Positions 23,459 through 35,035 of a stretch of 64,000 nucleotides of DNA are shown here, in pieces. The stretch's first letter is position 1. The number at the start of each line of letters is the position of its first letter. Under the pieces are notes generated by a model. It was not told where the DNA came from. It ran no database searches and saw nothing but the letters and a program-made list of their open reading frames with translations. Made by a program: the position numbers and the translations under genes. This DNA is from Aegilops tauschii subsp. strangulata (taxonomy: Eukaryota > Streptophyta > Magnoliopsida > Poales > Poaceae): the NCBI RefSeq assembly GCF_002575655.3, contig NC_053037.3, positions 144,595,207 to 144,659,206 on the forward strand. Reading direction: 5' to 3'.

Positions 23459-25057
23459 TGAAAGGATCGAGAAGAGGTGTCTAGGGGGGGTGAATAGACT
23501 CTAATCAAGAAAAGTAGCAGTTTTTAATTTCCTTAGGTTGATGTGGAGTTTGGGCACAAGTTTAAGCATTCACAATACATATCAAGCAAGGATGACAAGA
23601 GTATATGAGCAGCGGAAAGTAAAGCATGCAAGTTGCAAGAATGTAAAGGGATGAGATTGGAGTGTGCAAACGCAATTTGGGGACATGAAGATTTTTATCC
23701 GTGGTTCCGATAGGTGGTGCTATCGTACATCCACGTTGATGGAGACTTCAACCCACGAAGCGTAACGGTTGCGCGAGTCCACGGAGGGCTCCACCCACGA
23801 AGGGTCCACGAAGAAGCAACCTTGTCTATGCCACCATGGCCGTCGCCCACGAAGGATTTGCCTCACTAGGGTAGATCTTCACGAAGTAGGCGATCTCCTT
23901 GCCCTTACAAACTCCTTGGTTCAACTCCACAATCTTGACGGAGGCTCCCAAGTGACACCTAGCCAATCTAGGAGACACCACTCTCCAAGAAGTAACAAAT
24001 GGTGTGTTGATGATGAACTCCTTGCTCTTGTGCTTCAAATGATAGTCTCCCCAACACTCAACTCTCTCTCATAGGATTGGATTTGGTGGAAAGATGATTT
24101 GAGTGGAAAGCAACTTGGGGAATGCTAGAGATCAAGATTTATGTGGTTGGAATGGGATATCTTGACCTCAACACAAGTGTAGGTGGTTCTCTCTCAGAAA
24201 ATATGTGTTGGAAGTGTAGGCATGTTCTGATGGCTCTCTCCATGAATGAAGAGTGGGTGGAGGGGTATATATAGCCTCCACACAAAATCTAACTATTACA
24301 CACAAATCACCAAACTCAGTGGGACCGATTCAAAGAACTCGGTCAGACCGATTTGGCTCATAATGTGACAGTAGGAGTTTCGGTGGGACCGAATGGATCG
24401 ACTCGGTGGGACCGATGTGCTAGGGTTAGGGTAAATCCTCATCTCGGTTTGATAGATTACTCAAACTCGGTGGGACCGATTTGGGTAATAAGCGAAACAG
24501 AGAGTTAGCCAAGCAAACTCGATGGGACCGATTGCATATTACGGTGGGACCGAAATTATTGCAATGGGCAACAGAGAGTTTGCAAGCCCATCTCGGTGAG
24601 ACCGAGATCCCATCGGTGAGACCGAATTGATTAGGGTTTCTGGCAGTGGCTATGTCAATGGAACTCGGTGGCGCCGGATAGAAAGATTCGGTGGGGCCGA
24701 GTTTGACTTTTGGTTTGGGGCATATGTGGATATAAGAAAGTGGTTGAGGTCTTGGAGCATATCACTAAGCACTTTGAGCAAGCAAGCCATTAAGCAACAC
24801 CTCATCCCTTCTTAATAGTATTGGCTTTTCCTATGGACTCAATGTGATCTTGGACCACTAAAATGAAAATGTAGAGTCTTGTGCTTTGAGCTTGAGCCAA
24901 TCCTTTGTCCTCAGCATCTTGAAAGGGTTCCACATCCTCTAGTCCATGCCACTCCATTGTTGAACTAACCTAAAACATACTAGGTAGAAGCATTAGACCA
25001 ACAAGAGATATGTTGACATTAATTACCAAAATCACCCAGGGAGCACTTGTGCTTTCA
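23459..25057 (-). repeat. Copia 5' LTR
   Basis: This is the 1599-bp partner of 15994-17593. A minus-strand TATA-like CTATATATAC lies at 24265-24274 and the TCGGT...ACCGA array at about 24312-24701. Some array copies have decayed differently from those in the other LTR (tctcggtttgatagatt here against tctcggtttgaccgatt). Confidence 0.9.
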
Positions 25058-25830
25058 CTCTCTCTCTCTCTCTCTCTCTCTCTATCGCTCTAACACCCCT
25101 CTCCCACACACACTCGATGTCTCTTCCAAAGAGTCTACTCCCCCCGCCCACACCCATGCTATCCCACTACTACACATGTCACACCATTCCCCCTTCCCTT
25201 ATACTAGGTTTACATCATTAGTGGTCTCTCTATTCCACATACACACACTCCCTCTCACACACAAACGCGCGCACAAACACACACAGACACGCACAAACAC
25301 CCATTAATCTGGATCATCATCTCTCCCCATGTCCGCATGTGTATCTCACACACTCACTCTCTAATTATGTATATGTGTCTCCACGTTACACAACACAAAG
25401 CCCCATGTACAGGTCTCTCTCTATCCTCCACACACATAGACACAAAGAATCTGTTATCATTGCATCAGTCTCTAGACATATCACACACGCACACTGTCTC
25501 TCTCTCGCAAACACGCTCAATAAGGGTTTCCCCGTGAATAACTTACCGTCTATTTATCAATAGTCGTGGCAGTACGGCGAACACGAGACATGAAAAATAA
25601 TAAATCTACACGTGCTTAGACCACCTAGTATGACTACTAGGACTAGAGCAAGCCAAAAAGCGCGCCGCCGTCACCCCCTCCTTATCGGCGACGGGAAAAC
25701 CTTTGTTTTACACAGTCGAGAAGTCATTGTGCTAAGGCCCCACATGCTGACGCGTTGAATAGAATGTAGATGCTAGTTTACGGAAACAAGTATCGATAAT
25801 ACATTTGTATCTCCATACTTATATTTCTTC
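25058..25830. repeat. Low-complexity CT/CA-rich DNA, right half, and plain sequence
   Basis: 25058-25540 is the continuation of the CT/CA-rich block broken by the Copia. 25541-25830 has no recognisable feature. Confidence 0.6.
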
Positions 25831-26249
25831 TCTTATAAAAAACCGAGTTGGTGATGATGGTACGCGTGCCATCTTGCAATATAGACCGTCCGATCTATAT
25901 CTGACAGATGGAAATTAAACTATAAGATACCCGCACCCCTCTCCACATTTGCAGACAAGGCCTTCCCTCGTTCATCCTTATCTCCAACAACCTCATTATT
26001 GAGCAATTAAGAAAGGAAGCCTCTGGAACAAACTGGCCTGGTGGCCGCCGCCGGCGTCGTCAATCCCCATGCCTCCGCTCAGTCCGACCACCAATCACCA
26101 CCACACCCCACTCCTCTTCACCTTATCTCCTATTTCTTGAGATATCATTAGTTTTTACACATGGGATTACTCCCGCATGGGTCAATCAGAACAAGTGTTT
26201 TATAAAAAAATGCATCTTGATGTTCCGTGCAATGCACGGATCTTGCTAG
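25831..26249 (+). mobile_element. Possible non-autonomous Helitron
   Basis: The right end carries TCCGTGCAATGCACGGA (a 7-bp stem hairpin with a 3-base loop) followed within ten bases by CTAGT. That is the Helitron 3' pattern of a hairpin then CTRR, inserted before a T. A possible 5' end is TCTTATAAAA at 25831, but the expected preceding A is missing. The start gttggtgatgatggt also recurs at 26270, heading a second, related copy. Confidence 0.4.
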
Positions 26250-26587
26250 TACTCCTACAGAAGACTAAGTTGGTGATGATGGTGTGTCTGCCATCTGTCG
26301 TTTGTGACCATTAGATCTACATCTAACGACTGTGAGGTAAGTTGTTGCCTTTTCTCACCAACATCCCACTTGTCTACCAATTTGCAGAAAAACCCATAAT
26401 GAGTATCTTAAAACCAACCACATCCCTCCCTGACCTCACCAAAACAGCCCAAGGAATATATTCTAATTGAAACATAATATATCTCTAGTGATATATGTAT
26501 ATCAAAATTAGAGTGTTTTGTATCAAGTTTGTGAATAAGTATTATTCCAATTATGATTCGTTGCAACGCACAAGAACATTGCCAGTA
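26250..26587 (+). repeat. Degraded second Helitron-like copy
   Basis: The segment starts with the same gttggtgatgatggt...tgccatct phrases as 25831 onward. It ends near a weakened terminus (CGTTGCAACGCAC, then attgccagt) around 26560-26587. Boundaries are approximate. 26588-26871 has no recognisable gene. Confidence 0.3.
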
Positions 26588-26873
26588 TTTCCAACCATGC
26601 AATTTTTTACTAGTATTCCATAGTTTCGAGTTTTCCATCAAGACATTAGTCACTCATGGTTGATATTTACTTTCAATCATGTACACATATGCACTATGTA
26701 ACTAGCCTTGCTTATTGGCTTCCAAAGCTTAACTTTCACTCCTACTTACAATATGTAGAGTAATTAACAAAAAACTATCACTTTCAACCAGCCCTAGGAA
26801 GAATCTATTGTACAAAAAATAGCAAAAACATACCCAAAATTTCTTAATCCACGCCAAAAACTACTACCTAGTA

Positions 26874-26954
26874 CTCCCTCCGTCCCACAATGTAAGACGT
26901 TTTTGCAAACTAGTTTAGCTTGCAAAAACATCTTATACTATGGGACAGAGGGAG
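26874..26954. mobile_element. Stowaway MITE
   Basis: The 81-bp element starts CTCCCTCCGTCCCACA and ends TGGGACAGAGGGAG, and the whole sequence folds back on itself. TA dinucleotides flank it (26872-26873 and 26955-26956), the Tc1/mariner target duplication. Confidence 0.92.
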
Positions 26955-26956
26955 TA

Positions 26957-27636
26957 CCAATTAGGTTAGTTTAAACCCATTTATGACAGGGTTGGCCCAC
27001 ACGTCCGTGCTGACGAGGCAACTTAAACCAACACATTTTGTTTGACTGTTGACACGAGGGACCCACATCTGACCTTCTATCCTATTATTCCCCCTCAAAT
27101 CATTATTTTTCCTGAACATTACTTCAAACAATACTAATGTGTGTTCGTCGGTGGCGCCGTTGATGAGCGAGTTGGCTGCCGCTCCGCCGGACGGGCCGGA
27201 CGCCGCGCTGGCCTCTGCAAGGGTTGACAGGCTGGCCCGAGCGTGACTCACGAGCAAGCAAGCCGCCGTGCTGGCCTTCGCTCGAGCCAGATGGCTGGCC
27301 TTAGCGCGGCGTGCGCGAGCAAGCCGCCGCACCGCCGTGCCAATCTAGCTAGCAAACCTTGCAGACAAGCAGCTGGACGGAGCTATCTTGGCTAGCTAGC
27401 GGCCGCGAGCGCCGGACGGAGCTGGCATCCGGGCTGCCGCAAGATGGGCTCCGCACCGCCGCGGTTTTGACCTCGCCTTTTGCCGGCGGCGGTAGCTGCG
27501 TCCCATGGCTGAGGATGACTAGGTGGACGGGCCAGTGGTAGGAGGTCACTCGGGGATTTTTGTGCAGACTGACATGTAGGTCCCACAAGTCATAACGCCC
27601 GGTCGAATAGAAGGCGTTGACTTAATGGGCGACATG
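26957..27636. other. GC-rich stretch without assignable gene
   Basis: 27150-27560 is GC-rich and gives overlapping open frames on both strands (for example minus 26961-27332, Ala/Arg-rich). None shows a domain, and the composition explains them. No gene is called. Confidence 0.4.
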
Positions 27637-27757
27637 GGCCCTGTTTGGATACTCTAAGTCAGAGGTTAGAGTTAGATTCTAACCCTGAACTAACTCTAAC
27701 CAAAGTGGTGTTTGGATGGCAGGGTTAGATTGGCAACAAATGTATCCAAACAGGGCC
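27637..27757. mobile_element. 121-bp MITE with GGCCCTGTTTGGATAC termini
   Basis: GGCCCTGTTTGGATAC at 27637 is repeated exactly, as reverse complement, at 27742-27757. ATG flanks both sides (27634-27636 and 27758-27760), a possible 3-bp target duplication. The internal sequence is also partly self-complementary (gttagattctaacc, ggttagag/ctctaacc). The terminal motif is common among grass hAT and PIF/Harbinger MITEs; the superfamily is unresolved. Confidence 0.75.
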
Positions 27758-28448
27758 ATGGGTTGAAACGTGCCTATAATGGCACTTTGTAGAGTAGTCG
27801 TTTCTTGGTAGGGCTGGTTGGTAAGAGCATGTACAATGGTTGATAAGGTAGTCTTATCTTAAGTCTGCCACGTATGCAAGTGGTAGTAGTTTCTTGGCAT
27901 TATTAGTGGTTTCTTGCATTATTAGGGGTTTCTTGTAAGGAACAATGTACTACTAGCGACAAAAGGCGATTCTAGGTTGCGTTGTACTCCAACGAGTACT
28001 ACTAGTGGTCGCGGGAGTGTATACCTCGTCTTGTGGGTTCGATCCAGGCCGAACGCACGACGACCTTTTTTTAAATAGTAACTTCGCTGCGAGCCAATAT
28101 TTTACACGAGTAGTTTGAGTTTTTAACTCAAACGGACGTGCGGCACCACAATCTGGGTGCACTGGATAGCCTAGCCACGTCAACGGGTTTTCCTTCCCAG
28201 CATCTCGTGGCTCGCGTGCTCGCCCTAGCCGCACCTCGCTTGCAGCTTCCTCCTCAGCTAGTAGCATATTTAAACTAGCGCCTCCCAATTAAGCCCGAGG
28301 AGCCGGAAAAGCCTGGCGGGGCATTGGGAACTGTGCAATATGGCTCTGTACGTAAAGTGCTCTACTACTACTCTGTAGCTTGTGGCGTTGCACGCATGGA
28401 CTTCACTCCATTATCGGCTCTACTATAAAAGAAATTCCTCTTGACGTG
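27758..28448 (+). other. Sequence with a polymerase III B-box-like motif, possible SINE relic
   Basis: GGTTCGATCC at 28036-28045 is an exact B-box (TψC-arm) match, and a T run follows at 28067-28074. A box A is not convincing (tagtggtcgcggg near 28005), and the surrounding bases do not fold into a tRNA. A tRNA-derived SINE fragment is possible. The remaining sequence shows no gene. Confidence 0.3.
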
Positions 28449-28590
28449 TTGTTTTTTGAAACGGAGGCAAAAGCTTTGCTTCATCTCATTCATAAAGCAG
28501 GAACTACTAACAAAGTTCGACGAGATCCATTACACCTCCACAAATGGAAGTGAAAAGCCTAGTCTCGCTGTATCAAATAACTCAAATGTT
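28449..28590 (-). repeat. Possible LINE 3' end fragment
   Basis: On the minus strand a gene-like stretch ends in GCAAAGCTTTTGCCTCCGTTTC followed by a short A run. That tail is one I recall from the 3' ends of grass LINEs. No reverse transcriptase is present. 28600-29226 holds a partial Stowaway-like piece (about 28906-28944) but no gene. Confidence 0.3.
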
Positions 28591-29226
28591 CTGCCCCCGC
28601 AGTAACCGTCGCTGATAAACAGGCTGCTAGTGTGTGCGTGAGAGGAGCGGCTGAGTAGGCCAGCTATGTGAGAGGAGCGGCTGAATAGAGAACCGAGAGT
28701 ACCCACTAGGCCACCACGTAGGTGTACTTTCCCTGCATTGATAGTACAGCGATGGTTCTAGAGAACAGTAGTACCCTCCACTTCCAACTGTAGCTCCTTG
28801 GCCCAGAGATTCAAGAGTTCAAAACTAGTGCACTATACTAGAAGTACAGTACATCGCACTACTAGTTGAGAAAGTAGTACTAGTATTGCTACAGTACGAG
28901 TACGTACTCCTCCGTCACATAATGTAAGGCGTTTTTTGACACTAGTTGGCGTGTACAAAAAATAGCAAAAACATACCCAAAATTTCTTAATCTATGCCAA
29001 AAACTACTAGCTAGTGCCAAAAATTTCTTACTAGTGCTATTATTTACAGTATAATGCAATCCCTTAATGTCCCATAATGCTAGTACTAGTAGTAAATAAT
29101 AGCCTCACCCCTTCGCTAAGGAATGATCTATAGTTGGAAGGGACGAGGCCCTGTGGTTACTACGCTCTTATCTCCTCCTCGCCAGTTCCCCTCCCCCTGA
29201 AGAGAAGGCAGTTCGTCGCTGCTCCC

Positions 29227-31012
29227 ATGGATTCGCCAGGCGGTTCTCCTCCTCGTCGGGGCTGGGAGACCTTGGACGATGATCCTCTGGGAGAAATTGC
29301 ACGCCCCTCCGAAGTCCTCACCGCCGCAAGACTCGGTGCTTCCTGCACCAACTTTTTCAAGACGGTGCTTAAACAGGCTTGGGAAAAGGCCATGCTTGTT
29401 GGTCTTCCATGCGTCCTCGAGGAGAAGGTTCTTCTATGGGACAATCCTTCGAACAGTCCAACGCTCCCTAGCCATGGTTGCATGTTGACTCCGCTAGAGT
29501 TGCCGACTTTGAGAGGTAGTCGGATTTTGTCCGATGAGCAGGTCAGTAATGGAGTTTGATCATGTAGTACTTAGTTATTCCATTTCCATCCCGTAATTTC
29601 TCCGCTGCCCACCATCTTATATATAGGTCTGGGTCGGTGCCAACAAAGATTGGCTTGCATACCTCTGGCCAGATACCACCATCATTTTGCACAACATCCA
29701 CAGTAGTGCGGCCGTTCCGGTAGACCCCTTCTCCACCATTGGGATCGGCCTTCCGGACTGGCTGGGCTTGAATACGTATGATGATGCCTACATGAGATTG
29801 AAGAAGATAGCAATTGCGGACCCGCCGACAAAGCGACGCGGCTACGACGATTACTATCTCATCGCGGTGTTCGACATAAGGATTGCCATCAATGCAAGAG
29901 GCAGTAACGGCATAGGCTGGCGCATGTTGGTGGCGGCAGATTTGTACCCCTACACGTTCGAAGACGCCGTGCACCATCTAGCCCGCATCTTCGCGGTGAC
30001 AAGCCAGGGGATTTGTTTCATCTGGTTGCCATCCTATGGTACGGGAGATTACAAACAGAATGCACAAACCATCATTTGCATCCCTAACGGTACTCCATTA
30101 TTTTGCAGGGACCAGTCATCCCCCGATCAAAATAAGATCACCGATCCTGGATGTGCATTTGCATCCGCGATTCGGTCTAACCTGGAACCTTGTAGCTGAC
30201 TTTGGCATATTGGGATCAACTATCTTAGCAGTCGTTACCCATGGTACCACTGATGTGCAACAAGGTCACACAATCTACCACGATCGGACCGTCACCATCT
30301 ACCCAGGTATTCCATTTTTAACCCTCTCGCCTTCTCTTTCATTCTTGTACTAGTACTCTACTTACTAGTACTAGTAGGAGTACTTTTTACCTTGGAGGAC
30401 GCGTATAGCTAGCTAGGCCCTTGAAGACATGAACCCACTAGCTGCCACCATTTTTGTTTTTCCATGTCTTACTATCTCATCCATGTAGCCAAGAGTGGAT
30501 ATATATAATAAGCCGGTTATTTTAATTCCTCTATACCAGAGTAGTACTATTTGCTGCACAGTATTACTGACCGCCATATTTGAGCACAACATTATTATGC
30601 ATGGACCTTGACTATGTACGTCACCATGTGTCCAGATCTGAGATGCCGCGTGTACCAAATGAACGGCGCCGAGTTCGACCCCCGTGATGCTACGTGGATG
30701 CCGAGGAACACTCTTGGAGAGTACTCGCTTTTCATTGGGGACAGCTACCCCATTGTGAAGCGGATGCCACCTTCCGTGCACGACACGGAAGGCCTGTCGT
30801 TCATGAAGCATGGTTGTGTCTTCAGTGCGCACCACCGGATGAACGACATGCTGGGACACGCTATCCCTGATTTATGCCGCTTCAGCTTGGATGAGTCTCC
30901 ATCGTGTGGAACCGGACTAGAAAGCTGCGACAATGATTCTCGTTGCCCACCGCTATGGATCGTGCCATCCATGAAGAACACCTGGGACTGGAACCTGGAG
31001 GAGGACATGTAG
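29227..31012 (+). CDS. F-box/KIB1-4-type (DUF295) protein, four exons, apparently intact
   Basis: Exons 29227-29541, 29627-30038, 30109-30306 and 30636-31012 join with GT-AG introns of 85, 70 and 329 bases and consistent phase, giving 433 residues without a stop. Residues about 12-55 (GWETLDDDPLGEIA, then AARLGASCTNFFKTVLKQAW) are a divergent F-box-like start. The C-terminal half has the beta-propeller signatures of DUF295/KIB1-4: CRVYQMNGAEFDPRDATWMP, GEYSLFIGDSYPIVK, and CRFSLDES. Such proteins are putative substrate receptors of SCF ubiquitin ligases; the substrate is unknown. The second intron could instead use a donor at 30090 (19 bases), also frame-preserving but too short to splice. 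I chose the ATG at 29227 because the in-frame ATG at 29134 adds residues unlike an F-box N-terminus. The gene lies within the CACTA boundaries. Confidence 0.7.
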
Positions 31013-33034
31013 CCCATCTATAATGTGTAAGTGGAGTATGGTAAATTATGAACGGTAGAGCTGTGAATATATGTAGACTAGTCATGCACTAATTTATCAC
31101 GTGAATTGGAGATGAACTTGTGTGGCATACTGGGCATTTGTCCTTTAGAATTTATTACTAGTAAATTTGTTATGTGTACGTGCAACTTGTGTGGTTGTTG
31201 CACGGGCTCCAACACGCTCTTTGAGAAAAAAAGGTGGCACAGCTTTGGATATACGTGACGTGGCGGCATCATACAGTAGCATCGTTCGCTATAGTTGTAG
31301 TACACTCCTACTAGGACAACAACTCCTATAAAACCTTGCGCTTGGCTCTTTGCCTCTTCGGGAGGTTCAACAATTCGTACTCGTGTGAACCTTGCACTTG
31401 GCTCTTTGCCTCTTCGGAAGGTCCAACTATGATGATACTACAGTACAATATGCTTCGGGCAAGCTGACACCGATTGAACTGCTGCACGTCCACCGCGAGG
31501 GCGAGGGCGAGGGAGAGGGAGAGGGAGAGGGCGCTGTAGTCAAAACCCTCTCCTCGTCCTGCGAACCACCGCACGTGTGGGCGAGGGAGAGGCGTAGTAA
31601 GCAAGCTTCTCCTCGTTCGGCGAGTTGATGGGACACATCAAAGCAGTACTAGTACTAGTCCATACTGCGTCCTTTTCGGTTAATATGGCTTAATTTGAAA
31701 CGAGAAAAATACACTGGCGGTCAACGTATGTAACAATACGCTCTTTATGGTCACTATATATAGTTTTGCGGTGATTATACGATCACTAGCTCATCGTAGA
31801 GCACCGTATTGCACCCTACTGATCGGCCACATAGTCGACATGGCACTTTGTTGACTGGTTAAATTGTCACCTGGTTTCTGGGTCCCACCTGTCAGTTGGC
31901 AGAGCAAAGAAATTAGCTAAAAAACAAAGAGTGTAGTACATCTACACTTCCAATGCATTTACCCTTTAATCTAAATCCATATTGATTGACTAATCCACCA
32001 ACTTATGCTCTAGGTATAGGCTACATGTCTATCCTTAATTACAGCATGCAACGACCTTCATTTAATCTTCTTCTCTCAATGGTCGCATGCACACATAAGT
32101 CTGCTACTTTTGGGCGTTAATTATGCCCTGGTCAATGTGTAAATCTCTAAATGTACAGTCTTTCATGGATGTAGGGAGTAGGTTGAGCACTTGAGCGTGA
32201 GCGTGTATGTTGCGTCGTGTGCTGTGTGCCGCATGGGTGCGTGAGTGTTGCGTGCGTCCATGTGTATGTGTGAGTGTTGCATGTTGCATGCATGCATGGG
32301 GCTTACTCCCTCCCATTGACATGTTCATATTTCAAGCTTCCTCTGTTCCCTCCATATGGTGGTACTACCTCTGTTCCCAAATACGGAGTAAAATCCTCCC
32401 TCTATTCCCAAATACGGAGTATTTGTCTTTCTAGAGATGTCAACAAGTGACTATGTACGGAGCAAAATGAGTGAAGTGAGCGTAGAGGCATAGGGATACT
32501 GTAGAAAGGAAGTCTTCGCGATCCATTATTTCCCATCTCGGTCAGAGAGAACTATTCAACTAGTCTTCGCAGTGAAGTGACAATACACGCTGCAACAGAT
32601 GGGACACTTAATTAATAAGCTGAACCAGTGTGTTGGTGTTACTAAATCAGCCTTACCCAGTACTGCCATCATGTGTGCCAGTAGAGCACGCTTCTGTCCT
32701 CCATTAACTGACATATGGGCCCTCTCGTGGTAGACCCACATGTCATCGGTGTAACTATTTACACTCCGAAGGACGGTATATCCTGGTAGTAGTACTAGTA
32801 GAATTGAGATTTAATGCACTTTCTTCCCCGTCTTCCACTCTTCTTCCTCCTCTCTTCCCCATCGTCGGGCGCACACCATTTCCCCCGCTCACTGCTCGCC
32901 CGCCCGCGCTATCTTCCTTGGTAGCTCGCACGTACCATATCCCCCCGCTCACTGCTCGGCCACGCGAGGAGAAGCTTCTTCGCTCGCCCGCCCGAATCCA
33001 CTTCCCCGCTGGCTCGCAGGCACCGAAAACCCCA
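31013..33034. other. Spacer between the two F-box loci
   Basis: No gene is seen. A short direct repeat (cttggctctttgcctcttcgg) occurs at about 31340 and 31398. A GAGGGC/GAGGGA hexanucleotide tract spans about 31495-31532. A GT-rich stretch lies near 32195-32295. About 32396-32476 is half of a Stowaway-like MITE (ctccctctattcccaaatac, then gagatgtcaacaagtgac). The block 32860-32980 repeats cccccgctcactgctcg and is probably the 5' leader of the next locus. Confidence 0.5.
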
Positions 33035-34811
33035 ATGGCAGAACCGACTGACACGCAGAGCCGCGATTGGAATTCCCTCCCCGATGTTCTCTTGGAGCAG
33101 ATCTATAATCGTATGGACCTACTCAGCACCGTCCGTCTAGCCGCATGCTCGATGTCTTTGTACCGTCTACTCGTCTGCAACCGACCGGCTCTTTTCAAGA
33201 CACCCTGCTTGCTGATGCCCGATCCTCGCAGGTGGCCCAGACACCGACTTGACGATCCTACGGAGGTTGCCGTGGTGCCCCTCGACATGCTACCACTACC
33301 CGTCCACCTGTCCTTCATGCGCGGTCACTACTGGGCGAGCATGAAGGCCAACTGGATTGTCCTCATCCACCAATCTGGTAGTCTGTGGCGTCTCGTGGAT
33401 ATCTACACCCAGCAAGAGATCACCCTTCCATCATTGGATACCGCTGCCATCGAGCCTCGTGGCACGCCGGACACTCCTGCCTACTACGCATGAGACGCGT
33501 CAAGCTTTTGGCTCGACCTCTGTTTGCTGAAAGTTGTAATCTGCGAAGTGCCCACACCATCAGAATACTACATGGATTACAAGCTCATTGCCTTGTTCAA
33601 CATGGGATTAGTCTATCTAGAATCCGTTCGCCATACATGGTTATGGCTCATCGTCAATCCTGTTGAGGCAGCATTTCTGTCTAATGCTATAGTGCATGAT
33701 GGCATCGTTTACGCGGTCGACGCACAGATTGGCTGCCTATACTGGTGAAATCTATCGTCGTGTAATTGTTCTATCTCATCTGATCTTTACCTTATGAATA
33801 CGACTGCCTGTTCATTGTTACAAATTTAGAATAGATAGTATGTCTATAACCACATCATTGCTCTATGTTCCTCTCATTTCCTAGATTTTTATGACCACAC
33901 ATGTTATTGTTAGAGTTGATATGAGAACAATTGGTATCTAATGATTGTTAGAATAGATATTATGAGCATAACATCATGATTGCTATATGTTACTCTCATT
34001 TCCAAGATTGTTATAACAACGCATGTTATTGCTTAGAGTTGATATGAGAACAGTAGTAGTAAGTGCTATGGTAGAATATGAGTAGGCTCTGTCATAGTTG
34101 TTTTCCTCTCATTGTTACATGATGTTTGAACCATGACATATTGCTAGAATATGAAAGCCATTGGCTTATTTTTTTAACTTGGGGTATGATTATGACCACG
34201 GCATTGCAATTATCTATCTATGATATGTGTCACTGTTATAATAATCTTAATTCCGCACATACTCCGAACATGATTGTTTATTTTTGTCCTTTTGGTCTCC
34301 AATTTGAATTGTTGCAGCAGACGCAAATGCGTTGGCCTTCATGATTCCAGGACCTGGAATCATACCAGCCGATGGGTGGTGGTTTATCGCTCGTTCAGCT
34401 GACGGCGGTCATTTGATGCTCATTTGCACGTACCAAATTGACCAAACCATTACATCAAACCACATGCAGTACAATGCCTGGGGCGTTTATGACATTGATG
34501 GCTATGGCTGCTCCGTGTTCGAGAAAGATCCCAGCTCCGTTGGGCCAGGCGTATTCAACTGGAGGCGGGTTTACAGCCTCGGCAACCACTCCATGTTCCT
34601 CGGGCTCAATTATCTGATCATCCAACCAATCATTGATCATATCACCGGCGATGATTACCGTGCTATGCAACTTCCATTCGCCAGGGGGGACTGTGTTTAC
34701 ACATCATACCATGGGTTTCGTGAATCACCATATCCAGAGATTCGTCGACACATCTCGTTGCCAGATAATCTTCAGTGGGTGAAAGGCATCAAGCTTCCAT
34801 GCGATGGATGA
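33035..34811 (+). pseudogene. F-box/KIB1-4-type (DUF295) pseudogene
   Basis: The first exon from ATG 33035 has a clear F-box (WNSLPDVLLEQIYNRMDLLS, then VRLAACSMSLYRLL) followed by the DUF295-type PCLLMPDPRRWP. An in-frame TGA at 33491-33493 interrupts it; the same frame continues with family-like sequence (LKVVICEVPTPSEYYMDYKL, IVHDGIVYAVDAQIGCLYW) to about 33744. After an AT-rich interval of about 570 bases, a second exon (about 34318-34811) reads GWWFIARSADGGHLMLICTY and ends IKLPCDG. The donor TACTG|GTGAAA and the acceptor TTGCAG do not match in phase, so a small indel at the junction is likely. Its layout parallels the gene at 29227-31012, and the two probably arose by duplication. Confidence 0.75.
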
Positions 34812-35035
34812 CTTTTGCAAACCCGACATGCCGCGATGTAGTTCATGCCAACAACAAATATGCACAACCTTATTCGTACTGATATCTAGACTGAGCCATG
34901 TATTCTGCTGCTGTAGCACGACCCTCTTTTGTTGGATATTATGTACTGTTGTTAGTTTGAAACACTCCTCTGGTTTGAAGGATAGATACCTTTCTGGGAT
35001 CAAGTGCATCCTAACTCACCTGCGCAGGATGTACT
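34812..35035 (+). other. 3' flank of the F-box pseudogene
   Basis: Nothing beyond likely 3' untranslated sequence is seen. Confidence 0.4.

Larger units (their letters stand above)
15994..25057 (-). mobile_element. Ty1-Copia LTR retrotransposon, complete but inactivated
   Basis: Two LTRs of about 1.6 kb (15994-17593 and 23459-25057) with ends TGAAAG...CTTTCA flank 5.9 kb of internal sequence. Five-base copies CTCTC flank the element (15989-15993 and 25058-25062), although they lie in CT-rich DNA. On the minus strand the order is gag, protease, integrase, reverse transcriptase, RNase H, which defines Copia. The LTRs are very similar but not identical (for example caagcaagcatgac/caagcaaggatgac and gaagggtaacgg/gaagcgtaacgg), so the insertion is fairly recent. 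The reading frames are broken in several places. About 1.9 kb between RNase H and the left LTR has no gene. The lineage might be SIRE/Maximus-like; unverified. Confidence 0.9.

Noticed and set aside
28036..28045. tRNA gene
   Set aside because: Only the B-box matches; there is no acceptor stem or convincing D-arm.
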